This document shows, in pieces, positions 15,954 to 23,358 of a stretch of 28,277 nucleotides of DNA. The DNA is from DASVHS01 sp036001325 (GTDB lineage Bacteria; Acidobacteriota; Thermoanaerobaculia; Gp7-AA8). The notes below the pieces were generated by a model. That model was not told the DNA's origin and ran no database searches. It saw only the letters and a program-made list of their open reading frames with translations. The stretch spans positions 1 to 28,277 of the forward strand of contig DASYUK010000311.1 of assembly GCA_036001325.1 (NCBI GenBank). The letters are read 5' to 3'. The position numbers were made by a program, and so were the translations under genes. Every line of letters begins with the position of its first letter. Within the stretch, counting starts at the first letter, position 1.

Positions 15954-16960
15954 TTCAGATACTTCGCCAGAAACGCCCACACCTCCTGGCGCGACTCCTT
16001 CGCGAGCTTCGTGTCGATGCGATTGAACTGATGGCCGCCCGGCGCGTTCTGGTAGATCTTGTACTCGAATTTTTTACCGGCAGCCTTCAGCGCTTCGATG
16101 AGGTGCTCGACTTCGAGCACGTTCACATCTTCGTCGTTCGTGTTCGTGTGGATCAGGAGCGGGATCTTCAGCTTCTCCACATGATTCACCGGTGAGCGGC
16201 GGCGATATTCGGCGACGTTGTCCTGCGCTTCCTTACCGATGAATTCCGAAAAGATCTCGCGATAGCCCTGTGACTTGTAGCCCATCCGCTGCACGAGATC
16301 GCTCACCGGCACGCCGGCGTAGGCGACCTCGTAGTCATCGGGCCACGTAAAGATGTTCATGAGCGTTTGAAAACCGCCGTGACTCCAGCCGATGATGCCG
16401 ATGCGACTCGTGTCGACGTTCGATAGGTTCTCCACCGCCCAGTTCCGTGCATCGTGCACGTCGTCGACCTCGGTGCCGCCATAATCGATCTGCTCGTAGA
16501 AGTCGCCGCCGTAGCCGATGCTGCCGCGATACTCGGGCGAGACGATCACGTATCCCTGATCGAGGAGCTCGCGGAAGATGTGCGTGTAATTCGTATCGAG
16601 ACGGCCGTGCACGCCGCCATGGACGAAGATGATCATCGGCGCTTTACCGCGCACGCTCTTCGGCGAGAAGACGTAGACAGGAAGGATCAGCGAATTGCCG
16701 GCGCCCTGTCCCGTCGGATTCTTCATTCGCACCGGCTTGCTCGACGCGATGCGGTACTTGTCGATGGTCGCGACGTCGCCGAGCCTGAAGTGCCATAGGA
16801 CATCGTCAATCTCGCGATCGACGTCGTCGAAAGCGCGGTCAACGGAAGTGCCGAGGCGCGACAGCGCTCGAGCGGTGGCCGGAGTGTCGGCGGCGGGACG
16901 TTCCTGAGCGAGAGCTACGCCTGCGAAAAGTAGAATCGCGATACAGGTCAGTCTTTTCAT
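15950..16960 (-). CDS. Secreted S9-type prolyl-oligopeptidase/dienelactone-hydrolase-like serine hydrolase
   Basis: 336 residues with a signal peptide (MKRLTCIAILLFAGVALAQ). The alpha/beta hydrolase core shows FVHGGVHGR (about 112-120), SPEYRGSIGYGG, the nucleophile elbow GWSHGG with Ser193, the acid at Asp276 or Asp278 (HTNTNDEDV) and His310 (APGGHQF). The triad spacing and YRGSIGYGG match the catalytic domain of S9 peptidases, but the N-terminal beta-propeller is missing, so this is a single-domain form. It probably works in the periplasm on peptides or esters. The stop overlaps the cyanophycinase-like start as ATGA, forming a two-hydrolase operon. Confidence 0.9.
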   Translation of the reverse strand: MKRLTCIAILLFAGVALAQERPAADTPATARALSRLGTSVDRAFDDVDREIDDVLWHFRLGDVATIDKYRIASSKPVRMKNPTGQGAGNSLILPVYVFSPKSVRGKAPMIIFVHGGVHGRLDTNYTHIFRELLDQGYVIVSPEYRGSIGYGGDFYEQIDYGGTEVDDVHDARNWAVENLSNVDTSRIGIIGWSHGGFQTLMNIFTWPDDYEVAYAGVPVSDLVQRMGYKSQGYREIFSEFIGKEAQDNVAEYRRRSPVNHVEKLKIPLLIHTNTNDEDVNVLEVEHLIEALKAAGKKFEYKIYQNAPGGHQFNRIDTKLAKESRQEVWAFLAKYLK

Positions 16961-16988
16961 GCGGGCGATTGTATTCGCGCCGCGCGCC

Positions 16989-17095
16989 TTCTCCCCGCGG
17001 GAGAAGGTGGCCGAAGGCCGGATGAGGGGCGTGATTCTCGCGATGCCGCGCCCCTCACCCGGCGCTTCGCGCCACCCTCTCCCGATGGGAGAGGG
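16989..17095. repeat. REP/BIME-like inverted pair between pfkA and the S9 hydrolase gene
   Basis: Two inverted copies of a roughly 42-46-bp unit: the right copy (17050-17095) runs GCCCCTCACCCGGCGCTTCG and on through CCCTCTCCC; the left copy (16989-17030) is its near reverse complement. Each copy contains its own small hairpins around CTTCG and CTCCC. It fills the space between two minus-strand genes and may terminate pfkA transcription. Words of this type recur as intergenic repeats in many GC-rich bacteria. Confidence 0.8.
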
Positions 17096-17106
17096 ATGTG
17101 AATGGC

Positions 17107-18270
17107 TCAGTGCAGGAACATCGGCATGCCCATCACGTCGGCGATGTTGGGGCGGTACTCGTCGGAATCGTAGAAGCGGTCGACGTCGACGCGCTTCTTC
17201 GCCGCGCCGCCGATCTCGATCGGGACCGCGGTGTAGCGTCCATCGACGACCGCGATCATCTTGCCGACTTCGCCGCGCTTGACGAGATCGGCCGCGAGAC
17301 CGCCGAAGTTGAACGCCACGAGCTGGTCCAATGAATCGGGCACTCCTGAGCGCATGAGATAGGCCAGCCGCTGGTAGATCGCCTTGTCGCGCGATTTCTT
17401 CTCGAGGAAACCGGCCACGATTTCGCCGACACCACCGAGCTTGCGCTGGCCGAATGCGTCGGGATCACCCGTTTCAATCGTCTGTCCGCCGACGACGACC
17501 GCCCCCTCCGAGATCGTCACCACGGCATAGTTGCTCGGATTGTCGCGTTTGTCGCGCGCCAGCATCTCGTACAACTTCTCGCACTCGAACGGCACCTCGG
17601 CGATGATGGCGCGATCGGCGCTGCTGAGATACGCGGCAAGAAGACACGTCTCGCCGGAGTAGCGGCCGAACAGCTCCACGACGAGGAATCGTTCGTGTGA
17701 CCCCGCGCCGGTGCGCAGATCGTTGATGAAGGTGACCGATCGCGTCACCGCCGTCGAGAAGCCGAGGCAGTAGTCGGTGCCGTAGACGTCGTTGTCCATC
17801 GTTTTGGGGATCGCCACCATCGGCACGCCGCGGTCGTGCAGCCGCCGCGCGAACGTCAGGGTGCCGTCGCCGCCGAGTGCGACAAGCGCGTCGAGCTTCA
17901 GGAAGTCGATCGTGCGGAGAGCCGCGTCGGTCAGATCGACGCGTCCTCGCTCATCGCGCTTACCCATCTCACTGCGAAGATGCGCCGGCACGTGCTCCGG
18001 CTTGCTGATCGCGGGATTCACGCGTGACGTGTGCAAGACCGTGCCGCCAGTACGGTCGATCGCGCGCGTGTTGAGACGCGTGAGCGGCATGATCCACGTC
18101 GAGTTATCCGCTCCGTCTTCCGGAACGATGCTCAGGAGCGAGGCCCATCCTCGTCGCAGGCCGATAATCTCGTGACCGTCGTCGGCGAGGCGATAGACGA
18201 ACGATTTGATCGCCGCGTTAAGGCCGGGGACATCGCCGCCACCGGTGAGAATGCCGATGCGCTTCTTCAT
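17107..18270 (-). CDS. pfkA: 6-phosphofructokinase (PfkA family)
   Basis: 387 residues; phosphorylates fructose 6-phosphate in glycolysis. Family motifs: ILTGGGDVPGLNAAI (about 7-21), the phosphoryl-donor loop GGDGT (133-137) and the catalytic PKTMDND (155-161), then GRYSGETCLLAAYLS and SEGAVVVGG. The position equivalent to E. coli Gly104 is Gly, as in ATP-dependent enzymes. The position equivalent to Gly124 is Lys (PKTMDND, not PGTIDND), as in pyrophosphate-dependent and group III enzymes. The phosphoryl donor is thus ambiguous, with ATP favoured. The ATG follows directly on the tdh stop (TGA-ATG), so the two genes are probably co-transcribed. Confidence 0.92.
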   Translation of the reverse strand: MKKRIGILTGGGDVPGLNAAIKSFVYRLADDGHEIIGLRRGWASLLSIVPEDGADNSTWIMPLTRLNTRAIDRTGGTVLHTSRVNPAISKPEHVPAHLRSEMGKRDERGRVDLTDAALRTIDFLKLDALVALGGDGTLTFARRLHDRGVPMVAIPKTMDNDVYGTDYCLGFSTAVTRSVTFINDLRTGAGSHERFLVVELFGRYSGETCLLAAYLSSADRAIIAEVPFECEKLYEMLARDKRDNPSNYAVVTISEGAVVVGGQTIETGDPDAFGQRKLGGVGEIVAGFLEKKSRDKAIYQRLAYLMRSGVPDSLDQLVAFNFGGLAADLVKRGEVGKMIAVVDGRYTAVPIEIGGAAKKRVDVDRFYDSDEYRPNIADVMGMPMFLH

Positions 18271-19380
18271 TCAGGGAAGGCGTGCTTGCGCGTTTTTCTC
18301 TCCCTCCGGAAAGAAAACCACTTTGAGCGCCTCATGACGATCAAAGCGCCTCATGCCTTCGTGAAATTCTTGCAGGGAGTCGAACGTCGCCTGCACGATC
18401 CACTCGACGTCGAGTCCGGAGCGCAGAAGCGAAAGCATCCTCTGCCACGTGCCGTACATCCGGCGGCCGATGATGCCCTGCATGGTGATGCCTTTGAAGA
18501 TGATGTTGCGCGTGTAGTCCTCGATCGTCACAGAGTGGCCCGACGGAAGTCCGAGGAGCGAGAGGAAGCCGCCCATACGGACGATGTCGAGGGCGAAGTT
18601 GATCGCCGCCGAAGAGCCCGACATCTCGGCGACGAAGTCGACGCCGACGCCGTCGGTGATCGCCTCGATGGCCTTCTTGACTTCGCGCGGATCGGTCGAG
18701 CGGACGTTGAATGCATGAAGGTTGGCGAAGTTGCGACCCGCCGCCCAACGGCGCGCGGTCTCGAGCGCTTGATCGTTGACGTCGGTCACGATGACGGTGC
18801 TGGCGCCGCTGTGTTCCGCGATGACCGCGGCCATTGCGCCGATCGGACCGAAGCCGGTGATCGCAACGGACTTGCCGGCGAGGTCGCAGACCTGGGTCGT
18901 GTGCACGGCATTGCCGAGCGCGTCGAGAAACGCGCCGACGCGAAGTGGAACGTACGGGCCGAGCTTGATCACGTTCGTCGCCGGCACGGTGACGAATTCC
19001 GCGAAGGCACCGTCTTCATCGAGCCCGTAAATCTTCGTGCGAATGCAGATATGGCCGTTGCCGGAGCGGCATTGCGGGCATTCGCCGCAGATCACGTGCA
19101 TCTCGGCAGAGACGTAGTCGCCAACGGAGAAGTTCTCGCGATGCGCGCGCTCACCGAATGCCTCGATGAAGCCGCAGAACTCGTGGCCGTAGATTCGCGG
19201 CGGTTTGACCTTGTCGCGAATCGACGGATCCCAATGATAGATGTGCTTGTCGGTTCCGCAGATCGCCGCCGCGGCGACACGGATCAGGATCTCGTCAGCC
19301 GCTGGTTTTGGGACGGGACAATCGCGGATCTCGGTGCCGGCTTCTCCGTCGAGTGGTTGCGACTTTACGACCGCTTGCAT
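18271..19380 (-). CDS. tdh: Zinc-dependent L-threonine 3-dehydrogenase (medium-chain dehydrogenase)
   Basis: 369 residues. Oxidises L-threonine with NAD to 2-amino-3-ketobutyrate. Catalytic-zinc residues are Cys41 (ICGTDKHIYHWD) and His66-Glu67 (GHEFCG). Structural-zinc cysteines are 98, 101, 104 and 112 (CGECPQCRSG...HIC). The Rossmann motif GFGPIGAMAA lies near residue 175. The HIYHWD and LGNAVHT motifs closely follow E. coli Tdh, which separates it from general alcohol dehydrogenases. No kbl ligase gene is adjacent; instead pfkA follows without a gap. Another polyol or sugar-alcohol dehydrogenase activity cannot be excluded. Confidence 0.85.
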   Translation of the reverse strand: MQAVVKSQPLDGEAGTEIRDCPVPKPAADEILIRVAAAAICGTDKHIYHWDPSIRDKVKPPRIYGHEFCGFIEAFGERAHRENFSVGDYVSAEMHVICGECPQCRSGNGHICIRTKIYGLDEDGAFAEFVTVPATNVIKLGPYVPLRVGAFLDALGNAVHTTQVCDLAGKSVAITGFGPIGAMAAVIAEHSGASTVIVTDVNDQALETARRWAAGRNFANLHAFNVRSTDPREVKKAIEAITDGVGVDFVAEMSGSSAAINFALDIVRMGGFLSLLGLPSGHSVTIEDYTRNIIFKGITMQGIIGRRMYGTWQRMLSLLRSGLDVEWIVQATFDSLQEFHEGMRRFDRHEALKVVFFPEGEKNAQARLP

Positions 19381-19415
19381 CGGGCTCCCGGCTGTCGGCT
19401 CTCGGCTGTCGGGCG
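19381..19415. repeat. Heptad array, TCGGCTG type, upstream of tdh
   Basis: Five 7-mers in register: CGGGCTC, CCGGCTG, TCGGCTC, TCGGCTG and TCGGGCG. The array fills most of the 45 bp between the downstream alpha/beta hydrolase of the next transcription unit and the tdh start, so it lies in the tdh leader or promoter region. Confidence 0.75.
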
Positions 19416-19425
19416 CGGGATGCTA

Positions 19426-20388
19426 TCACAGCGGTAGCGGCACGATCGTTTTGCGGCGCAGCGCTCGGCGGACGTAGCGGAGCGCTACATCGACGCGCGA
19501 TTCGGTCTCCTTCGCAGGCTCGAGCGGAATGTGTCGCGTGTGCCGCGGAAGGTCGACGGCGAAGCGGTTGATCGCCCACACCATCGAGTCGCAATCGCGG
19601 AACCAAAGATCCTTGTGCCTGCCGCTGTCGATGATCTGAATCTTCTTCGGCGAAGTGCAAGCGTCGAAGAGCTCGTGGGCCATCGAGCAGGGGACGACCT
19701 CGTCGGAGTCGCCGTGGATGACGAGCAGCGGAATGGTGAGGCGGCGGAGCACGCTCACGGTGTCGAAAAGGTTGCCGGCGAAGAGATGCAGCGGCGTCCG
19801 CGGGAAGAGGACTCGGACGATCTTCGGCAGCGTGGTGAACGTCGACTGCAGAATGAACCCGTCGAACGGATGGCGCTTGATCACCTGCGCGGCCACGGCT
19901 CCGCCGAGCGAATATCCGTAAAGAATCGACGGCAATCCTTTCGGCCGGATCTTGTCGTGGAAGCGAGCCGCCGTCGCTCCATCGGAGATGATGCCGTTGA
20001 TTGACGGTATGCCGCTGCTCTTCCCGAATCCGCGGTAATCGAAGTAGAAGACGTTGACGCCGGCGTCGAGCAGATGCGGGATGACATCGGCAAACGTCGT
20101 CAGATTGCCGGTGTTGCCATGGCAGAAGACGGCCGAGGCGACCGGGCGCGGCGAACGGCAATACCATCCGTACAACAGTTCGCCGTCCGGCGTCTCGAAC
20201 CAGTGCTCCTGAACGTCCCGGCGAGGAATTCCGTAGTCCGCCGGATCCCAACTGCGTAGCGGATCCGCCGACGGACAAAACAGTCGCGTGTGGCGGAAGA
20301 TGCGCCGGGCTACGTCGATGGCGGCGATGACCGCGCCGCCCGCGATCAACGGGATGGCGATCTGCCGAAGCTGGTTTCCCCTCCGCAC
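19426..20388 (-). CDS. Membrane-anchored alpha/beta hydrolase (ABHD13/BEM46-like)
   Basis: 320 residues from a GTG at 20388, chosen because GAGGGAG precedes it by 5 nt and it leads directly into an N-terminal hydrophobic segment (IAIPLIAGGAVIAAIDVA, about 9-26). The upstream frame runs into the divergent gene. The hydrolase core shows VFCHGNTGN (oxyanion region), FYFDYRGFGKS, the nucleophile elbow GYSLGG, the acid in IHGDSDEVVP and His in DSGRHKDLWF. The order and spacing match the BEM46/ABHD13 group, whose bacterial substrates are mostly unknown. It probably faces the periplasm. The C-terminal 40 residues are basic. It is upstream of tdh, separated by a heptad array. Confidence 0.85.
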   Translation of the reverse strand: MRRGNQLRQIAIPLIAGGAVIAAIDVARRIFRHTRLFCPSADPLRSWDPADYGIPRRDVQEHWFETPDGELLYGWYCRSPRPVASAVFCHGNTGNLTTFADVIPHLLDAGVNVFYFDYRGFGKSSGIPSINGIISDGATAARFHDKIRPKGLPSILYGYSLGGAVAAQVIKRHPFDGFILQSTFTTLPKIVRVLFPRTPLHLFAGNLFDTVSVLRRLTIPLLVIHGDSDEVVPCSMAHELFDACTSPKKIQIIDSGRHKDLWFRDCDSMVWAINRFAVDLPRHTRHIPLEPAKETESRVDVALRYVRRALRRKTIVPLPL

Positions 20389-20423
20389 CTGGACTCCCTC
20401 ACATTTTAGAACAACGGCTGAGC

Positions 20424-20861
20424 ATGGTTTCTGCCATGTTAGATTCCTCGCCCGTGAAGCACGTCGACAGCCGGACGCGCGTGCGCTACAAAGACACCGA
20501 TCAGATGGGGATCGCCCATCACGCGAACTACATCGTGTGGTTCGAGGTCGGCCGCACCGATCTATGCCGGGCGACAGGGTTTCCATACGCCGCGATCGAG
20601 GCGCGCGGCTTTCTGCTGGTTGTGACCGAGGTCACGTGCCGCTTCAAGATTCCGTATCGCTATGACGAAGAGGTGTTGATCCGGACTTCCGTCGCGGAGG
20701 CGGGGAGTCGCTCGATCCGGTTCGCGTACGAGTTGCGCAACGTCGGCGCGGAGGTCTTGCACGCGGCCGGCTCCAGCTCGCACTTGTGGGTCGATCGTGA
20801 ATCGAGGAAGCCGGTTCGCGCCGACCCGGAAGTGATGAAGGCGTTCGGCCGCTTTATCTAG
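20424..20861 (+). CDS. Acyl-CoA thioesterase, YbgC/4-hydroxybenzoyl-CoA thioesterase (hotdog) family
   Basis: 145 residues from ATG 20424; ATG 20436 is also possible, and no clear ribosome-binding site decides. The hotdog-fold active-site segment RYKDTDQMGIAHHANYIVWFE carries the catalytic Asp (in DTDQMG), as in YbgC. Later segments RFKIPYRYDEEV and LHAAGSSSHLWVD fit the second half of the fold. It hydrolyses acyl-CoA or acyl-ACP thioesters in the cytoplasm; the chain length is unknown. No tol-pal genes are nearby, although ybgC often sits with them. Its 3' end overlaps the convergent DUF3175 gene by 8 nt. Confidence 0.92.
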   Translation: MVSAMLDSSPVKHVDSRTRVRYKDTDQMGIAHHANYIVWFEVGRTDLCRATGFPYAAIEARGFLLVVTEVTCRFKIPYRYDEEVLIRTSVAEAGSRSIRFAYELRNVGAEVLHAAGSSSHLWVDRESRKPVRADPEVMKAFGRFI

Positions 20862-21135
20862 TTTCTTTGCCGTACAGCTTGCGCAGCTCGCTCTTCGCCG
20901 CTTCAAGCCGCGCGCGGCGCGTCTTTGGCAGTTTCTTGCCGGCGCGGTTGATGTAGAAGGTGAGCATCGACATCGCTGAGCGATAAGGATCGGATTTACG
21001 GCGGCGGCTATGTTCCGCGGATCGTTTGAGCGACAGAGCGATCGCGCGCGCACTGCCCTTGGAAAAAACCCCCTGCTCGAGATCGAGCGCATTGCTCTCT
21101 TCGGTCACGCGCCGGGACCAATACTTTGTGCTCAT
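20854..21135 (-). CDS. DUF3175 small basic protein
   Basis: 93 residues, strongly basic. The pattern KYWSRRVTEESNALDLEQGVF, then ARAIALSLKRSAEHSRRRK, PYRSAMSMLTFYINRAG and LPKTRRARLEAAKSELRKL follows my recollection of DUF3175, a family of about 90-100 residues with no known function. The charge suggests nucleic-acid binding, but that is inference. The ATG overlaps the stop of the upstream YHS-like lipoprotein as ATGA, so translation is probably coupled. It is convergent with the thioesterase. Confidence 0.85.
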   Translation of the reverse strand: MSTKYWSRRVTEESNALDLEQGVFSKGSARAIALSLKRSAEHSRRRKSDPYRSAMSMLTFYINRAGKKLPKTRRARLEAAKSELRKLYGKETR

Positions 21136-21560
21136 AGGTGACTGAACGCTCCCTTGGTGTACTGATCGGGGCTCGCCGCGAAGGCCCGCTTGTTCTCTTC
21201 GGATGAGAAGTAATAGATGTGGCCCTTGTACTCGAGCGTCGGCGTGCGGGCGAGGATGGAGACTTTGCTCCCGTCGATGGGATCCATGGCGATCGCCGGC
21301 GCGAAGGGAAGCGCGGCGCGCAGCTTTTCATCTTCCGGCGTCAGCGGCACGGGCTGCGGCGGTTCCCACGGCTGGCCTTTCGGCTTGGGCGGCGGCGCCT
21401 CATCGCGCAACATCGGCGGCGGATCGTTCACCACGGGCCGCGGATCGATATTCTCGATGGTGCGCATCTCGGAATGCTCGACGGCGGGGCGCGGTGACCG
21501 CTTCGGAGCCTGGTGGCAAGCGACGGCGAGGATTGCGGCGAAAACTGCGAGATGCCTCAT
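21132..21560 (-). CDS. Lipoprotein with a degenerate YHS domain
   Basis: 142 residues from ATG 21560 (MRHLAVFAAILAVAC), with a lipobox Cys15 and AGGTG before the start. A Pro-rich linker (about 18-72) leads to a YHS-like domain (about 91-135): MDPIDGSKV, EYKGHIYYFSS, then AFAASPDQY. In classical YHS domains the positions reading Asp96, Ser119 and Asn123 here are the metal-binding cysteines (DPVCGM, FCS..C). All three are replaced, so a classical metal site is absent. The protein is probably anchored to a membrane facing the periplasm. It is translationally coupled to the DUF3175 gene. The domain call rests on the pattern around the lost cysteines. Confidence 0.75.
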   Translation of the reverse strand: MRHLAVFAAILAVACHQAPKRSPRPAVEHSEMRTIENIDPRPVVNDPPPMLRDEAPPPKPKGQPWEPPQPVPLTPEDEKLRAALPFAPAIAMDPIDGSKVSILARTPTLEYKGHIYYFSSEENKRAFAASPDQYTKGAFSHL

Positions 21561-21758
21561 CTGCACCTGTCTGCTGCGAATGGTATTCCAGATGCGAATT
21601 CGTTTTCGGGAAGGCGGGTGACATTCTCTGCCCGGCGCAACAGGGTAGGGAAAGACGTCCCCCCAGCACCCCGAATGAGGAGAAACGATCTGACGGCGCG
21701 ACGAATACTTAGCATGTCAACACGCGAGATGACACTCTCGCAGGCGGGAGAAACTTCG

Positions 21759-22481
21759 ATGAAATACGTTCTGGGCATCGTGGCGATTGTCGTGGCCGTC
21801 TGCGCCATCGGTTGCGCGGCCAAAGCACTCAAAGCGACGAAGATTACCGTAGGTGCACCAACGGTGGATGCGCCGCGCTCGTGCGACGGCAAGTTTAAGG
21901 TGCGCGAAGAGATCACGATCACGCGGGAAGCCCCGCCGGCTCCCCCCAGGAAGAGCTATAAGGCTTCAGTGAACGTGAAGGCAGTGACCCGAAACTTCGA
22001 CAACGTCACCGGCGTCACCGATGCAGAAGATAGCCAGATGAGCGACACGTTCACACTGGCTCATGACGGTACTCTGACCGACACATGCAAAGACGGCAAG
22101 TTTGACATCGACTTCTCATCGGCGTCTGGCGTAAACCCGACGCCAACGCCGAGGACGGTCATTGTGCCGGCCCTGGGATACACGTTTCCTGACAATTTCC
22201 CGGCGACTTTCGGTAACCCGAAGAAGTTCACGGCGACGATCAAACTAAAGAACTGCGGCGCCGCTGCGGTGGCATTTGCGCTGACGGCGAAGAAGATTTC
22301 GAATGTTCTTGATGCATTTACATTCAATCCGCCATCTCCGGTCAATATCGCCGGAGGTGCCACGCAAACGATCGCTATCGACGGGGAGAAGGAGGACGAA
22401 CACGCGAGTGGAGTGTTCCGCGTGGAGGTGACTCCACCAGCTCCCCTTCCAATGTGCGCAAGGGCGATCAACGTGGAGTAG
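21759..22481 (+). CDS. Lipoprotein of unknown function, probably with an Ig-like domain
   Basis: 240 residues from ATG 21759, with GGGAG 8 nt upstream; the frame is open further upstream but lacks a signal there. MKYVLGIVAIVVAVCAIGC is a lipoprotein signal. The mature part is beta-rich with Thr/Pro stretches, four or five Cys and a C-terminal half (about 150-235) resembling an Ig-like or choice-of-anchor domain (TATIKLKNCGAAAVAF and later NIAGGATQTIAI). No catalytic motif is seen. A short hairpin (GCGAGA 21724-21729, TCTCGC 21736-21741) sits just before the ribosome-binding site. It is divergent from the YHS lipoprotein across about 200 bp that hold no other gene. Confidence 0.75.
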   Translation: MKYVLGIVAIVVAVCAIGCAAKALKATKITVGAPTVDAPRSCDGKFKVREEITITREAPPAPPRKSYKASVNVKAVTRNFDNVTGVTDAEDSQMSDTFTLAHDGTLTDTCKDGKFDIDFSSASGVNPTPTPRTVIVPALGYTFPDNFPATFGNPKKFTATIKLKNCGAAAVAFALTAKKISNVLDAFTFNPPSPVNIAGGATQTIAIDGEKEDEHASGVFRVEVTPPAPLPMCARAINVE

Positions 22482-22491
22482 TGTTTGTTCA

Positions 22492-22539
22492 AATGAAGAA
22501 TTTCAGAATTTCTTAATTCTCAATTCTTCATTCTGGATT
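22492..22539. repeat. Heptad array with 11-bp inverted repeat, possible bidirectional terminator
   Basis: CTTAATT, CTCAATT, CTTCATT and CTGGATT (22512-22539) form four 7-mers in register, and the left half runs in the inverse sense. AATGAAGAATT (22492-22502) pairs perfectly with 22522-22532, with an inner GAATT/AATTC stem. It lies between the lipoprotein stop (plus) and the 3' end of tRNA-Leu (minus), so it could end both transcripts. Confidence 0.7.
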
Positions 22540-22552
22540 CAAAAGGGAGGGC

Positions 22553-22641
<89 letters not shown>

Positions 22642-22650
22642 ACGGCCTAA

Positions 22651-22678
22651 GGAATGTCAATTGCGTAATTGATATTCC
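22651..22678. promoter_or_regulatory. 28-bp inverted repeat upstream of tRNA-Leu
   Basis: GGAAT-g-TCAATT-gcgt-AATTGA-t-ATTCC: two stems of 5 and 6 bp interrupted by one mismatch, starting 10 bp upstream of the tRNA 5' end. It lies in the divergent region between the tRNA and pgsA. It may be an operator or upstream promoter element; no matching regulator is seen. Confidence 0.4.
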
Positions 22679-22746
22679 GGTAGCTGATGCTTCCCACTGC
22701 GGAGCGAAATGACTATTCTGGACTCGCGCACGAGCGGGAAACGCAG

Positions 22747-23358
22747 ATGTCTGTCCCTCCCACGGAAGTGGCTCCGAATATCCTTCTGGTGCCACGGCAG
22801 AAGTTGTCGAACGAGATCTGGAACCTGCCCAACTCGCTGACGCTCTTCCGCATCTTCCTCGTTCCCTTTCTCGTCGTCGTCCTGCTGACGAAGTTCTCCG
22901 GTCGCGAATACGCCGGCCTGGCGATCTTTCTCGTCGCCGCGATCACCGACTTCTTCGACGGATTCCTCGCGCGCCGTCGCAACCAGATCACGCGGCTCGG
23001 CACGCTGCTCGATCCGATCGCCGACAAGCTGCTGATCTCGGCGGCGTTCATCTCCCTCGTCGAGCTTCAGTACGCGAAAGCGTGGATGGTCGTGATCATC
23101 ATCGGCCGCGAGTTCGCTGTATCCGGTCTTCGCGCGATCGCCGCGCAGCAGGGTGTCACGATTCCGGCGTCGCCTTTGGGTAAGAGCAAGATGGTCTCCC
23201 AGGTCATCGCCATCTCTCTCCTGATCCTCGGTCACGAGCTCGGCGAGTTCCTGTTCATCGGCAATCTCGCGCTCTGGATCGTGATGCTCTTCGCGCTCGT
23301 CTCGATGGTCGACTACTTCGTGAAGTTCGCGCGCGCGGTGTTGAGCAGCAACCGGTAG
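22747..23358 (+). CDS. pgsA: CDP-diacylglycerol--glycerol-3-phosphate 3-phosphatidyltransferase
   Basis: 203 residues from ATG 22747 (MSVPPTEV), with GGGAAA upstream; a start at 22687 would add 20 residues with no ribosome-binding site. The CDP-alcohol phosphotransferase motif is complete: Asp71-Gly72, Ala75-Arg76, Gly85, Asp89 and Asp93 (DGFLAR...GTLLDPIADK). About six hydrophobic segments make it an inner-membrane protein. It makes phosphatidylglycerol phosphate from CDP-diacylglycerol and glycerol 3-phosphate; PLGKSKM fits PgsA rather than phosphatidylserine synthase. A 20-residue polar N-terminal extension is longer than in E. coli. Its last 46 nt overlap the convergent rsmI. Confidence 0.93.
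   Translation: MSVPPTEVAPNILLVPRQKLSNEIWNLPNSLTLFRIFLVPFLVVVLLTKFSGREYAGLAIFLVAAITDFFDGFLARRRNQITRLGTLLDPIADKLLISAAFISLVELQYAKAWMVVIIIGREFAVSGLRAIAAQQGVTIPASPLGKSKMVSQVIAISLLILGHELGEFLFIGNLALWIVMLFALVSMVDYFVKFARAVLSSNR

Noticed and set aside
18031..19437. 468-codon plus-strand open frame antisense to tdh and the start of pfkA.
   Set aside because: Its sequence is Arg/Asp/Ala-rich without motifs, while both opposite genes carry complete catalytic motifs.
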